This document shows positions 9,840-19,340 of a stretch of 48,818 bases of DNA, piece by piece. The DNA lies in assembly GCA_001792895.1 (NCBI GenBank), contig MARA01000085.1, positions 1-48,818 of the forward strand, given 5' to 3'. The DNA is from Lentinus brumalis (taxonomy: Eukaryota > Basidiomycota > Agaricomycetes > Polyporales > Polyporaceae). Below the pieces are notes generated by a model. That model did not search any database. It was not told the origin of the DNA and saw only the letters and a list, made by a program, of their open reading frames with translations. Each line of letters opens with the position of its first letter. Position 1 is the first letter of the stretch. Made by a program: the position numbers and the translations under genes.

Positions 9840-10620
9840 CTGATCGATCTGTGTCAATCGACATTGCGCTGAGTTGCCGGCGGGAAGACATGGCGACAGA
9901 CCCCTGGCAGGATAGGAGGGATGGGAGAGGGCGGAAGAAGGGGAGCGTGCAGAGGGACTGCATGCGCGACGTACGTCGGAGGAAGGGATGGAATGTAGCT
10001 GGGGAACAGTCAGTTGCATTCGGTGAAAGAGAGAAATTCGATGGGCGTACCGTCGGAGCGGGACATACACTACTACCTGAAGAGCACGGTTTACAAGATC
10101 TTCTGCCGCAGTAGCGCATGCACGACCCGGAGGACGGTGGCTGAAGCTCTACGTCGGCGGTGTGTAGGTCAGAATGGTGCTGAAAATGCGAAGGTCCGAG
10201 GGCACAGAAGGCGTTATGGGCCGGCATCATGTCTAGAAGAGCGGCGGATCCGGGACATTGAGGTCCGAGGAGCCGCAAGCACACGTATAAGGGAAACTGA
10301 AGAGGTACAGACGACAGGGGTCAGTCGAGCACGACAACGGATGCATACACGGACCTAGTGATATCCAGAAGACAGGCAGCATATGCTCGGGTGGGCGGGA
10401 GAAGAGCCGCGAGCGTACGCAGTGAGATCGGGAGAGCAGAGTCGATCACTGGAAGCCGGCGGGATGGCCATACTAGGAACGGACTGCGTGAAATGGAGGC
10501 GCGTTCTGTCGGTGTCGGACCGCAGACCGGAGACACACACCGCGGTGGAGTTCGCAGAGCGCAGAGACACACAGGCGGCGGTCGACCAGAGAGACGCGGT
10601 TTAGCAGAGCGAGCGACAAG
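9840..10620. repeat. Duplicated segment, copy 2 (unit A)
   Basis: Second copy of the segment at 8460-9390, lying directly upstream of the MLKL-like promoter region. No open frame is shared between the two copies, so this looks like duplicated non-coding or long-dead sequence. Confidence 0.6.
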
Positions 10621-10823
10621 GACGCTGCCTTCCAAATCGGGCGAGCTCGCGGGCATCGTGGCGTGGGAACCCTGGTAGCAGGCGTTGCAGCCCGATCTGC
10701 GCTCGCTGTTCTGTGCTCCATCCACTGTCCTCGACCCCCGCCGGGTTATTGCTGCGTGCCAGAACTCTCGGACTTGCACGCGGGGGACCTGCCTCCGCTC
10801 GCCGACTCGCCCCGCCACAGCTG

Positions 10824-10830
10824 TATATAA
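10824..10830 (+). promoter_or_regulatory. TATA box of MLKL-like gene (A/B copy)
   Basis: TATATAA lies only 30 bp upstream of the chosen ATG at 10860, followed by a pyrimidine-rich stretch. If transcription starts about 30 bp downstream, the first ATG would be at or near the cap, so a second in-frame ATG (codon 7 or codon 29) may be the working start. Confidence 0.55.
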
Positions 10831-10859
10831 CTCTCACCTTCGTTCATTCCACTCCTGCA

Positions 10860-13067
10860 ATGTCCTCTCCGCCCGCGATGTCCCCGCAGTCCTCAGACTC
10901 TAGCTCAAGCTCGGGGCGGCACCCTTCCCCGCTCAGCCACGCCATGCGCCCGCCGTCCGCCCCCTTCCCTCGCAGAGCACCCAGGCCGTCCGCTCCCGGG
11001 GCAGCTCCGTCTCGACCATCCGCGCCCCCGCTCTGCTCACGTCCCCCGTCATCACGCGTGTCGTCTCCACCCCCGTCTCCCACTCGCTCTCCTCCTCCAC
11101 GACCACCCTCGGCCCCGCTCCCGCCGACTTCCGCTCTCGCAGCGTCTCCCGTAGTCGCCGTGCCTCGTCTACCTCGCGTCACCACAGCCCCGTCCGCGAT
11201 CTATCCTGGCTCTGGCGGTTCAAGAACACCAAGGACGGCGAGCACGACGACTCGAGTAGCTGGTGGACGTCTGTCGAGGTCGTACCCCGTCCATGGGACG
11301 AGAAGAAGAAGAAGTCCGTCCCGGTAGAGCAGGCGGATGGCTATGTTCGAACGCGCGATGTGAGTCTTCTCCTCTTGTGTATCCCGTACCCCATCCGTGC
11401 TATTCCCTTCCCCGTATTCCGTGTTTGGAGCTCCTCGTTTGCCATCCCCCGACGCGTCCAGATGTCTGTCAGGCGTGTGCCGCATGACTCCTTCCCCGCA
11501 TTGGGGTCCAACTGCCTACGTGGCGTGCACCGTGACAACGCCGCGCAGTTCCGTGCAGCGCGTTTCTTCCCCGCGACGCCTCCGTTATGTGTCTGGGTAG
11601 CCTCGTCACACTGCCTCGCGCTACACCTGGTTGTCCACCGCGGCAGGCTGTAGCAGCACTGCTGGCCTATGCATGCCTAGCGGAACTTTGCGTTCACGCA
11701 CGTCGTGCGCACGGGTATGGTGGGCACACGTCGTGCTGTTCGTTGCCCTGCTCCGACGTGAAGAATTCCCGCTCTCGGGATGCTCCCATCCCTACCATGT
11801 TATCCCGCTTGGCGTGTTCTGCCTGGCTGAGGCGCACGCTGCGCAGTCATACTTTCGTAGCTGTGTTTGCTATGCTGGCACGCGGGCGCCGACTTCTCGC
11901 CCCCTTCATCATGCTTCCGACGCAGTAGCTGACACCTTCTTCTGCAGCGCGTGGCAGAAGCTGCGGTCAATGTCCTCGGCACGGCGGGCGAAGTCGTGCA
12001 CGAGCTGCTCGAAGTGAGCGTGGACGTGCTCAAGTTCGCGCCGATCGTCGGGCTCGAGGAGGCAGCGCGGACGCTGCTCAACATCTGGGACGCGCTCCAG
12101 CTCGTCGACGTAAGTCCCGCGCGCTCGCTCGTCTTCGCGTGCTCACCCCGTCGCAGATCAACCGCCTGGCGTGCCTGCGGCTGACGGAGCGGTGCGCGAC
12201 GGTGCTCATGTCGATCCGCGAGGAGATCGCAGAGGCGGGCGACGAGGTCGGCCTGGAGCTGCACCCGCCGCTCGTGCGGCTCGTCGAGTCGTACAAGGAG
12301 GTGCACCGGTTCCTGAACAAGCAGAGCCACCGGCCGTTCATCAAGCGGTACCTGCAGCGCGACGAGATCCAGCGGGCACTCGCCGGGTGCCACAACAGCC
12401 TGACGGACGCGCTCGGCATGTTCAACGTGCGTCGTCCGCGTGACTCGCGCTACTTTTGCTGACACGCCCCCAGACGTCGATCCAGATCCGGATCCTCAAG
12501 CAGGTGCTTGCGGCGGAGCGGCAACGCCAGGAGGACACGCAGGCGATGCTCGACGCGATCACCCAGAGCCACCAACACGGCCTCGAGCCCCCCGCGGGCT
12601 CGCTGCTGCTCACGATGGAGCCGGCGCCGATGGACGGACACGTCCTCGCACAGCTGCAGGCGGTCACGGCCAGGCAGAACGAGCGCGACGCGGTGTTTGA
12701 CGCGCAGGATCTCCGGCAGCTCATGCGCAGCGCGCTGCAGGCGAACAGCGACGCGGACATGATCCGCATCCTGCAGGTCAGCCGGGACGAGATGCCCGAG
12801 GCGATCAAGACGCTGCAGCGGGCCCTCGAGGTCGAGGTCGAGCGCGAGCATGAGGTGGGTCGCCGCGGTTCGCGGGGCAGCAAGTGTAGGATACGGAGCA
12901 CGCGTGTAGTAGATAGACGAAATATATTTCTGCACGGAGTGCTGCGTATGCACCGACAGAAGCGTGCGCAGAGACATCGACGGTCGAAACGAGGCACGCG
13001 TACTCACTGTATCTACACACTATCTCTGTTGCGGGCCCGCGTCGACCTTTGCTCTTCACTGAGGTGA
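10860..13067 (+). CDS. MLKL-like helical-domain protein, complete gene across A/B junction (one frameshift)
   Basis: Predicted four-exon gene: 10860-11359, 11948-12109, 12157-12426 and 12474-12854. It then reads on without splicing to a TGA at 13065-13067. Exon 1 encodes a Ser/Pro-rich, disordered N-terminus with an Arg/Ser stretch (about residues 92-110) and a DLSWLW motif. Exons 2-4 encode an alpha-helical bundle (VLKFAPIVGLEEAARTLL, INRLACLRLTERCATVLM, SYKEVHRFLNKQSHRPF) that I recognise as the MLKL N-terminal/Cbl-adaptor-like fold common in agaricomycete proteins. The helical C-terminus includes DMIRILQVSRDEMPEAIK, which in relatives usually leads to a kinase domain absent here. The C run at 10960-10964 is one base short compared with unit C, shifting the frame after about residue 35; exon 4 (six C at 12588-12593) is intact. 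The C-terminal acceptor AG used in other units is GG here. Confidence 0.8.
11360..11947 (+). other. Long first intron of the MLKL-like gene
   Basis: 588 bp from GTGAGT to TTCTGCAG, about ten times longer than the other introns of the gene (47 bp). It recurs at 27792-28379 and 39958-40544 (587 bp, one C fewer) and is otherwise identical in all three, even between A and the diverged B. In the unshifted frame it stays open for 98 codons after exon 1, so retention would give a protein of about 264 aa with a hydrophobic stretch (LLLLCIPYPI) in place of the helical bundle. Confidence 0.6.
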
Positions 13068-15213
13068 CTGTCTCCGGGCAGTCCAGTCGCGGTTGAAGAT
13101 GAGGGCGAGATCGAGGAATGCGGGCGACGAGGAAGACACGGCAGCATGGTCGAGAGAGCAAAGAGACGGAGTGTTGGCGAGCCAGCACGGGAGAGAGCCA
13201 GTGAGGAGGGACGCGAGCATGCTGAGGAGAGGAGACAGCAGACATCAAACACTGCCTGCGCCCCGAGACGGCGGGCGGCGAGCATGCATGGGTGGAAGGG
13301 CGGAGAGCGGACAGAAGGAGGGGAACTCGGGAGAGGGACGACGAGGAGGAGACGGACAGCGGGCGCCCCGAGACGTGTTTGCCGGGAGAGATCCCCGGAT
13401 CGATCACATTCCTTACGACGTTCTAAGGGCTGTATTGACACTCTAGGGGGGTATATTGACGGTGGCGGGTGTTCGGTGTACTTCGGGAGTGTTCTGCGCG
13501 TTGCAGGAGGAAGACAGAGGCTGGAGGGGCTCAAGGAGGAGGTGCGTGGTCTTCCGGGCATTATGGCGAGTTCTACTGACCTGTTTCTCCGTCGTCTTTC
13601 TCCTAGTGCTCGCCTCTCTAGCCGACTCGAACACATAACTTCGAGGGGCTCGGGCGCACTCGGGAGTCGAAGATTTGAGCTCAGGACTACTCAGCACACT
13701 CATACAGGAGCAGAACACGCAGCTATTCGCATAAATAACGCAAGAGCGACGCAACGCACGCCGGTACGGTACAGAAATCCTACCAAGTACGACACAGTAC
13801 CGATACGAGACCGCAAACGCGCGAAACCACAGCCGACGAGCCCGGGCGGGCAGTTCCGCGGTCCGGGCGCCTATCTCGACTCAGCAACGCGCCGCGCGCC
13901 GTCTCTCTCTCTCTCTTCCACCACCACGTCGCTCCTGCCCTCTCCGCCTCGCTGGACTTCTACGCGCTCTACTGGGGATCTTTTTAGCTTGCTCTTTCTC
14001 TGCTGCGACCAGAACACGTACCTCGGGCACTGCGGGCACTGCGGGCACGCTCGACGACTTGCAAGAATTCGCAACACACGCGCGCACACGCTGGGGACGG
14101 CGGGAGGCAGGAGAGGACTTGTGAGACGGCGTACTGGGCGAGGTAAGTGCTTATCTGCGTACCGTGCGACTGGAGACGGTCTGGCTCGTGCGTGGCATGC
14201 CGGAGGAGCCTCGGGAGCTGGGGACGTCCGCCGGGACCGCGGACGTGCCCGGGAAGGAGCTGCGCGGCCGTATATCTTGTCCGGGGACGCCTGACGGCTC
14301 GCTGGTGAGGCCCGGGGACTGCTGCACCGGAGAGACGACGTAAACGACTCTGTGCTGCCCCGGGAGCGTCCTGACTGGTGTGCGACGACTCGGGACACAC
14401 GCAGAGACACGCTGGCGACGGCGGGAGGCAGGAGCAGACTCAGGACTCGGGGAACGGAGTCTGGTAATTGCTACACTGCGTAACGCGCTGCGCTGGAGCT
14501 ATTCGAGTGCTGGGGGCGCGGAGCTGAGCCGGGAGCTGGGGACGTCGCCGGGACCGCGAACGCTGCCCGGGAGGCTGCTACGGAGCCGTATATCTTGTCC
14601 GGGGACGCCCGATGGCTCGCTGGTGATGCCCGGGGGCTGCTGCGCCAGAGAGACGACGTAAATGACGCGGTTCTGCGCCGGGAGCGTTCTGAATGGTACG
14701 CGTCGTAGATCGGCCTCGATGCAGCCTAGTCAGGCGTTCAGCACAACGACACGGCTCTCAGGTAGGTGAACACGAACCTCGGGCTCGCGCAAACGCGCTC
14801 TCGACTTCTGGCGACATTAAGCTGCGACGTTTGGGTCTCCGGGGCATGAGGTCTTGACGGAGGGCGGAGCTGCGCAGAGCGCATACTAGCAGGTATGTCT
14901 GCACTTGATCTGGCAATGCTGGAGGGCTGGCGGCTCGGAACGATCAGTCGGGAGCTTTGGAGATGAGACTGGAGACTGCGTACCTCTGCTCGCTTCAATA
15001 TGGCGTGTTGCTGATACTCTCACGCAGTACTGCTCCATTCTCGCCTGGGACGACTCCCGCACGCCGCCTGGACCCTCCGCGGCGGAGCGACGCTCGGGCA
15101 AGGTCGCAGTGAGCCGCAGGGCTTGCGCCCCGCATCCTCGACACACACCTGCGAAGGTAGGCAAGCACGAAACGCACTGAGCACGCCGTGAGGCAATGAG
15201 CAAAGGTACTGGC
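13068..15213. other. Gene-poor spacer 1, unit B (left of the insertion)
   Basis: Collinear with 908-3020 of unit A. I see no gene; the long open frame 13146-14294 is not kept in A and is low-complexity Arg/Ser/Thr. It contains the 320-bp repeat pair and the left part of the hairpin cluster. Confidence 0.5.
14074..14706. repeat. Direct repeat of about 320 bp, two copies (unit B)
   Basis: Counterpart of 1891-2528, with copies at about 14074-14395 and 14396-14706. Its presence in diverged unit B shows that the duplication is older than the A/B split. Confidence 0.65.
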
Positions 15214-15222
15214 CGGCGACAC
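15214..15222. repeat. Probable target-site duplication, left
   Basis: CGGCGACAC flanks the inserted element on the left; CGGCGAAAC flanks it on the right (19332-19340). The empty site in unit A reads CGGCAACAC followed by CAATCAA, and CAATCAA continues after the right copy. Nine bases with one mismatch; a length of 8 or 10 cannot be excluded. Confidence 0.6.
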
Positions 15223-15243
15223 ATAGTGACATATACATATACT

Positions 15244-15870
15244 GGACTTACTGTACAGCGACCCTTACAAACTGGCTGGGTTTCAAGCCAGCGGACACCG
15301 GCGGATGACGATAAATGTTCAGGATTGCTGTTCGGCCGATGCCCCCTAGGTGCAGCCCAATGGACGTACCGGCGAGACAGGGTCCGTCGATACCGATACC
15401 GAGTTGAGCTACGATTCTGGCGAGGAGGTATGAGAGGACAGTGCGAGGTCGCCGGCGGGGGTCCTCGTCGTCGGGGACAACGTTGACGCGGACGCGGGAC
15501 GATCGGCGAAGGTGAGCGCTTGCATTCGCGGCTCACATTGCACTGACAGTACTTGACCACTTACCGGCGCAGGTAGCAGCTCCTGCCTCGCTCGGCCGAC
15601 GAGGTCCAGTAGCTAGCTTTCCTTGTCGGCTGGTTGCGTCCCGTAGCTTGCATTTCTTGTCGGCTGGTCGCATTCCCTAGCTTGCTTTCCTTGTCGGCTG
15701 GTCGTGTCTCGTAACTTGCCTGGCTTGTCGGCCGGTTGTCTCGCATTGCTTACCCTCTCGGTCGGCCGGGCCAAGTGCATTACCTTGCGCTCCTGGTCGG
15801 CCGATTGAGTGCTTTAGCTCGGTCGGCTGGTCGTTGGTGGAGCTTGGACTCAGGCAGTTCGGTGAGTACT
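15244..15870 (+). repeat. Left terminal inverted repeat
   Basis: Begins ACTTACTGTACAGCGACC and runs through AAACTGGCTGGGTTTCAAGC, CCAATGGACGTACCGGCGAG, CGTCGTCGGGGACAACGTTG and the 34-bp repeats to GGTGAGTACT. The reverse complement of 18592-19303 follows the same order. The outermost 20 bases between the target duplication and this repeat match only weakly. Confidence 0.82.
15612..15760. repeat. 34-bp tandem repeat array, left arm
   Basis: About four imperfect units built on CTTGTCGGCTGGTCG plus TAGCTTGC. The same repeat lies inverted at about 18740-18960 in the right arm with about six units. The different copy number on the two arms is evidence of independent slippage or unequal exchange after insertion. 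Confidence 0.65.
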
Positions 15871-16129
15871 CCGAGTTGCAACCAGTTCTTGGGTAAGGCT
15901 GACGCATCTCGTCCCCAGGATCAGGTCTGCGGCGCCGCCAGTCAGCCGATGTCTGCCCGAGCCCATACGCTAAATAACGCCTTGGATTCAGATCAGCCTT
16001 CACACTCGTCCAATGGCGGCTGGCGAAGGCGGCACACCGCCGCCGATCTGTGTAGCTGGTCAACAACCTGTAAGGTATGCACCTCCTTTTGCGGGAGAGC
16101 TTGGCTCTTACTATCTCCGGCAGGTCTTC

Positions 16130-16722
16130 GTCGGCGAGATTTGCAGATGCCCTCTAGTTCGGCGAACATATATTTTTCACCGCCATGATCTTCCATCTCG
16201 AATCCTCAAGGAGCGACGGCGACGTGGTCAGCCTGGTGTACCGTGTCGGCGAGACAAATGGCGAGCCTCGAGGATTTCAATATGGTTGTCCATCCTCATC
16301 GGCGAGGGACTGGAGGAGCATCGACAGTGACAGGGTGGAGACGAGGACTTCTGGTCTGGTCGTCGGCGACGTCGGACGGCGTAGGAGTTTAAGGTTGGAA
16401 TATGGGCGCGAACTTCACCAACACTGCTTGGCTGACGGACCACGGTCTATAGTGGCAGACTGGACGGGAGTAGGTTCGGCGAGGTTCTCTGCGTCGACTA
16501 TACATTACTTAGCAGTAAGCACGGGGGTAAATTACCGAGACTGACGGTCTTTCCGGCGAGTATACTCTCATTTTGATCCGCCAGCTGTGCATATGTCGCT
16601 TGCTCCGACGCCAGATCGGTCGCCTTGAATTTCGATGAATATTTCGGCGAGGGACCGCGGGTAATCATGCACTGTAGTTCTCGGCGAACCTATGGTAGCG
16701 GGTATGAGTGAGGCTCTCGGCG
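16130..16722. repeat. Dispersed heptamer field TCGGCGA, left
   Basis: About nine copies of TCGGCGA plus a CCGGCGA variant in 600 bp, nearly all in the same orientation (near 16131, 16159, 16245, 16299, 16363, 16476, 16644, 16681 and 16716). One copy per about 8 kb would be expected by chance on both strands. The sequence between copies is not repeated, as expected for protein-binding subterminal motifs. Confidence 0.65.
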
Positions 16723-16739
16723 AAGGCACACATTCCTGT

Positions 16740-17920
16740 GCGAAACATTAGCACGATGTGTAGAGTACTGCTTGCAGCGGTGCCGCTACACGGGAACCGT
16801 TAACCACAATGCTAACGCATACTTAGTATCTGGGTACTCATGATCCTTGGGAAGGCGAGGAAGTCCGAAGCAGGCTGTAAGGAATAAACCTGTCACGGTG
16901 CTTAGGAGACCAAGAGCTTAGAGGATCAGAAGATCCACCGATGTGGCAAGACAGAAGGTCTTGTCCTAGACTTTGTCGTGAAGTTTCAGCAAGATGTAGC
17001 GATGTATGCCATGCAGTGTGCCTATGCCAGGCTGCACGAGGGACTGTAATAGCTGAATGCAGGTTAATTGACGACCATGAAGTGTATGCATATCTGCAGG
17101 AGGTGGAGGGGACGCTGTATGGGTATAGAATTGATTGCAGAGGAGAGACTGTCGTTTTAACTAGAAGACCGTTCTGGACTGCTCGTCTCCTGGTGACTGC
17201 TGAAGATTGAGAGAATGCGGAGTCATGAGCACAATCAAAAATCTGTAAGAAAGGCGTCCCACTTGCAGAGTAGTATAGTATAGGCCCGAGGAGTGGACAT
17301 CCCGGGACTTTGCGTGGCCATGTTCCACGGCCACATTTTGTTGTGTTCGTCATGGTCATCAATGGTCATGAAAATACCACAGTATACTAGTCAATGAGCC
17401 GACGCTGAGAGGTAGATGCTGCCTACTAGGATACCAGAGGGGACTCGAAGCGGCAGGCTGCAGATCATGTCCTGTAAGGGTCTTTAATTGCGCTGTGACG
17501 GAGGTACGTCAGTAGTCGACAGCACTATTCCTTCATACATCCCAGTATGTACATCATACAAACGAGACGGGCCAGGGCAGTCGAATAAGTACCACGCCAT
17601 GAACTCTACCACACTGGCAACTGGCAACGCCCTCGCAGTCACGGTCTACTGGATATATATACAGATAGACCTTGGGCTCACCATGGTCGCATTTCAGAGC
17701 TCGCACTACTACATAGTCGTGCACGATACTAGTAGGTGACTGGACTTGATAAGCTCCCGGGCCTTCTACCCTCGCATGGTTCACGGACAAATCTGGGTGG
17801 GAAAGCTCATGATGGGCAGCCTCTCTGCTTGCGGGGTCAGATGATACGTTATACATATGCTGTTCCCGAGGTGAGCATGGCTAGGGTAGTACGTACGAGA
17901 CTGTCACTGACGTGGTGCGG
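16740..17920. other. Unique core of the inserted element
   Basis: Lower GC than its surroundings and free of the heptamer. No recognisable transposase, helicase or zinc-finger motif. The best frames are 16941-17210 (+, 89 aa) and 16838-17362 (-, 174 aa); neither has visible domain features. It may be captured or decayed sequence. Confidence 0.4.
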
Positions 17921-17922
17921 TC

Positions 17923-18485
17923 ATTCGGCGACGGCTCAACCTTAGCAATGTCGCCGGGCCCACGAAGCACATATCGGCGATGCCTCAGAGCGGCTCTCGG
18001 CGAGACTTCATAGCACTTCGGCGATACTCAGTAGCAACCGACAAGGATGGGAGCTTCTCGGCGACGGCGACGGCTCATTAGCCACCGCGCCGGCGAGTTC
18101 AGCACAGTAGCTGCATGGCGAACTCGTCAACACCTCGCCGAGCTTGATCAATGCACCTTGGCACCTCGGCGAGTCTCGTGAGCATCTCGCCGACGGCGAG
18201 TGTTTTCGGCACTCACCCGGGCAACATCCCGTACTGCATCCTCGGCGATACTGTGTTGTACGCCCATCGGCGAAGTTCAGGACTTTGAAGCTCGGCGACT
18301 ATCCCGCGATTTCCCTCCGTAATGAGTCCTGCAGGTTCAATGAGCGATAGGGACGTCTGACGCACCCCATGTTGCTTCATATAGACCATCAAGAAATTGT
18401 TCGCGGCGAGCCTAAGTCACGTCAAGTTGAGACCTCGCCGAGGTAGCAACCTTAGTATCAGGCTGGCGGCTGACGAGCAATGTCA
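17923..18485. repeat. Dispersed heptamer field TCGGCGA, right
   Basis: About ten copies of TCGGCGA plus several of its reverse complement TCGCCGA, 20-60 bp apart. With the left field it brackets the core of the element. Confidence 0.65.
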
Positions 18486-18591
18486 GACTTCGTCGCTGCT
18501 GCTCTGTACCCCGCCACCTGCGGAAGTCGATGACAAGACAAGCAACACATACCGTCTCGCTGGCGCAGTACACCAAAGAGCGGGCTGCAAA

Positions 18592-19303
18592 AGTACTCAC
18601 CAAATAGCCTGAGTCCAAGCTGCCAACGACCAGCCGACCAGCCGACCAGCCGACCAGAGGAGCAAGCTAAAGCACCTGGTCGGCCGACCAGGAGTGCAAG
18701 GCAATGCACTTGGCCAGGCCGACCGAGAGATAAGCTATGCGAGACAAGTTGACAACCGGCCGACAAGCAACGCAAGATACGGGACGCGACCAGCCGGCAA
18801 GGAAAGCAAGCTATGGAGCGCGACCAGCCGACAAGGAACTCAAGCTACGCGATGCGAGCAGCCGACAAGAAGACCAAGCTATGGGACACACCCGGCCGAC
18901 AAGGGAAGCAAGCTACTGGACCTCGTCGGCCGAGCAGAGGAACGAGCTGCTACCTGCGCCAGCCGGTAAGTCGTCAGTGCAATCTGGGAGGCCCGCGAGT
19001 GCAAGCGCTCACCTTTGCGGCTTCGCCGATCGTCCCTCATCCGCGTCCGCGTCAACGTTGTCCCCGACGACGAGGACCCCTGCCGGTGACCTCGCACTTT
19101 CCTCCGCAGACCTCCTCTCCTCAATCGCCGGAATCGCCATAGCTCACCTCGGTATCGGTATCGACCCAGCCTGTCTCGCCGGTACGTCCATTGGGCTGCA
19201 CCCAGGGGGCACCGGCCGACCAGCAATCCTGAACATTGGTCGTCATCCGCCGGTGTCCGCTGGCTTGAAACCCAGCCAGTTTGTTACGGTCGCTGTACAG
19301 TGA
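18592..19303 (-). repeat. Right terminal inverted repeat
   Basis: Inverted partner of 15244-15870. It is about 85 bp longer, mainly because it holds more copies of the 34-bp repeat and extra copies of CCGACCAG. Confidence 0.82.
18740..18960. repeat. 34-bp tandem repeat array, right arm (inverted)
   Basis: About six imperfect units built on CGACCAGCCGACAAGGA plus GCAAGCTA, the reverse complement of the left-arm array. Confidence 0.65.
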
Positions 19304-19331
19304 GTCAGGAAATTGTAATGCCATGGGCTCC

Positions 19332-19340
19332 CGGCGAAAC
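19332..19340. repeat. Probable target-site duplication, right
   Basis: CGGCGAAAC, the right-hand partner of 15214-15222, directly followed by CAATCAACGTAG, which matches the uninserted unit A at about 3026. Confidence 0.6.

Larger units (their letters stand above)
7103..10823. other. Gene-poor spacer 2, unit A
   Basis: No gene that I can defend. At 7163-7400 there are clean GT-AG pairs (GGTAAGTACATC..CGCACAG; GGTCAGTGTCC..CTTGCAG) kept in unit B, so a transcript probably crosses this region. Two overlapping frames, 7410-7592 and 7468-7710, end at the same stops in unit B with only an in-frame 6-base difference, but both cannot be trusted. A nearly invariant 55-bp block lies at 8277-8335. From 8460 on, a duplicated segment fills most of the space up to the next TATA box. 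Confidence 0.45.
1..12170. repeat. Tandem macro-repeat unit A (12.17 kb)
   Basis: First unit of the array. Its first bases match 12171, 28603 and 40768. It carries the end of one MLKL-like gene, a 114-aa and a 282-aa gene on the minus strand, three small plus-strand gene candidates and the first two exons of the next MLKL-like gene. Compared with unit C I found only one-base run-length differences, for example at the C runs near 5701, 6232 and 10735 and a GG/G difference near 9463, and no substitutions. The unit frame is arbitrary, because the true duplication breakpoint cannot be read from units this similar. Confidence 0.93.
15223..19331. mobile_element. Non-autonomous DNA transposon with long inverted termini (unit B only)
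   Basis: A 4.1-kb insertion absent from the three other units. The ends are long inverted repeats (15244-15870 and 18592-19303), there is a probable 9-bp target duplication, and no transposase-like frame is visible. The interior is ordered: termini, arrays of a 34-bp repeat, fields of the dispersed heptamer TCGGCGA on both sides (16130-16722 and 17923-18485), and a more AT-rich core (about 16740-17920). Long termini with a 9-bp duplication fit Mutator-like elements; hAT or Kyakuja-Dileera-Zisupton groups (8-bp duplications, subterminal repeats) remain possible. The termini differ from each other by clearly visible substitutions and indels, so the insertion is not recent. The core has an 89-codon frame at 16941-17210 (CRLIDDHEVYAYLQEVEG) that I cannot assign. 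Confidence 0.8.

Noticed and set aside
11360..11653. Separate gene inside the first intron
   Set aside because: The frame merely continues exon 1 past a strong donor; treated as possible intron retention, not a gene.
13146..14294. 382-codon open frame in unit B
   Set aside because: Low-complexity Arg/Ser/Thr translation. The frame is not kept in the homologous part of unit A and crosses the 320-bp repeat; most likely a GC-driven shadow.
15612..15760. Regular 34-bp repeats as a CRISPR array
   Set aside because: Units are contiguous and imperfect without spacers, are mirrored in the other terminus, and the host is a fungus.
16838..17362. 174-codon minus-strand frame in the element core as a transposase
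   Set aside because: No DDE/D, BED or zinc-finger pattern, and Ser/Pro/His-rich composition; nothing supports a transposase.
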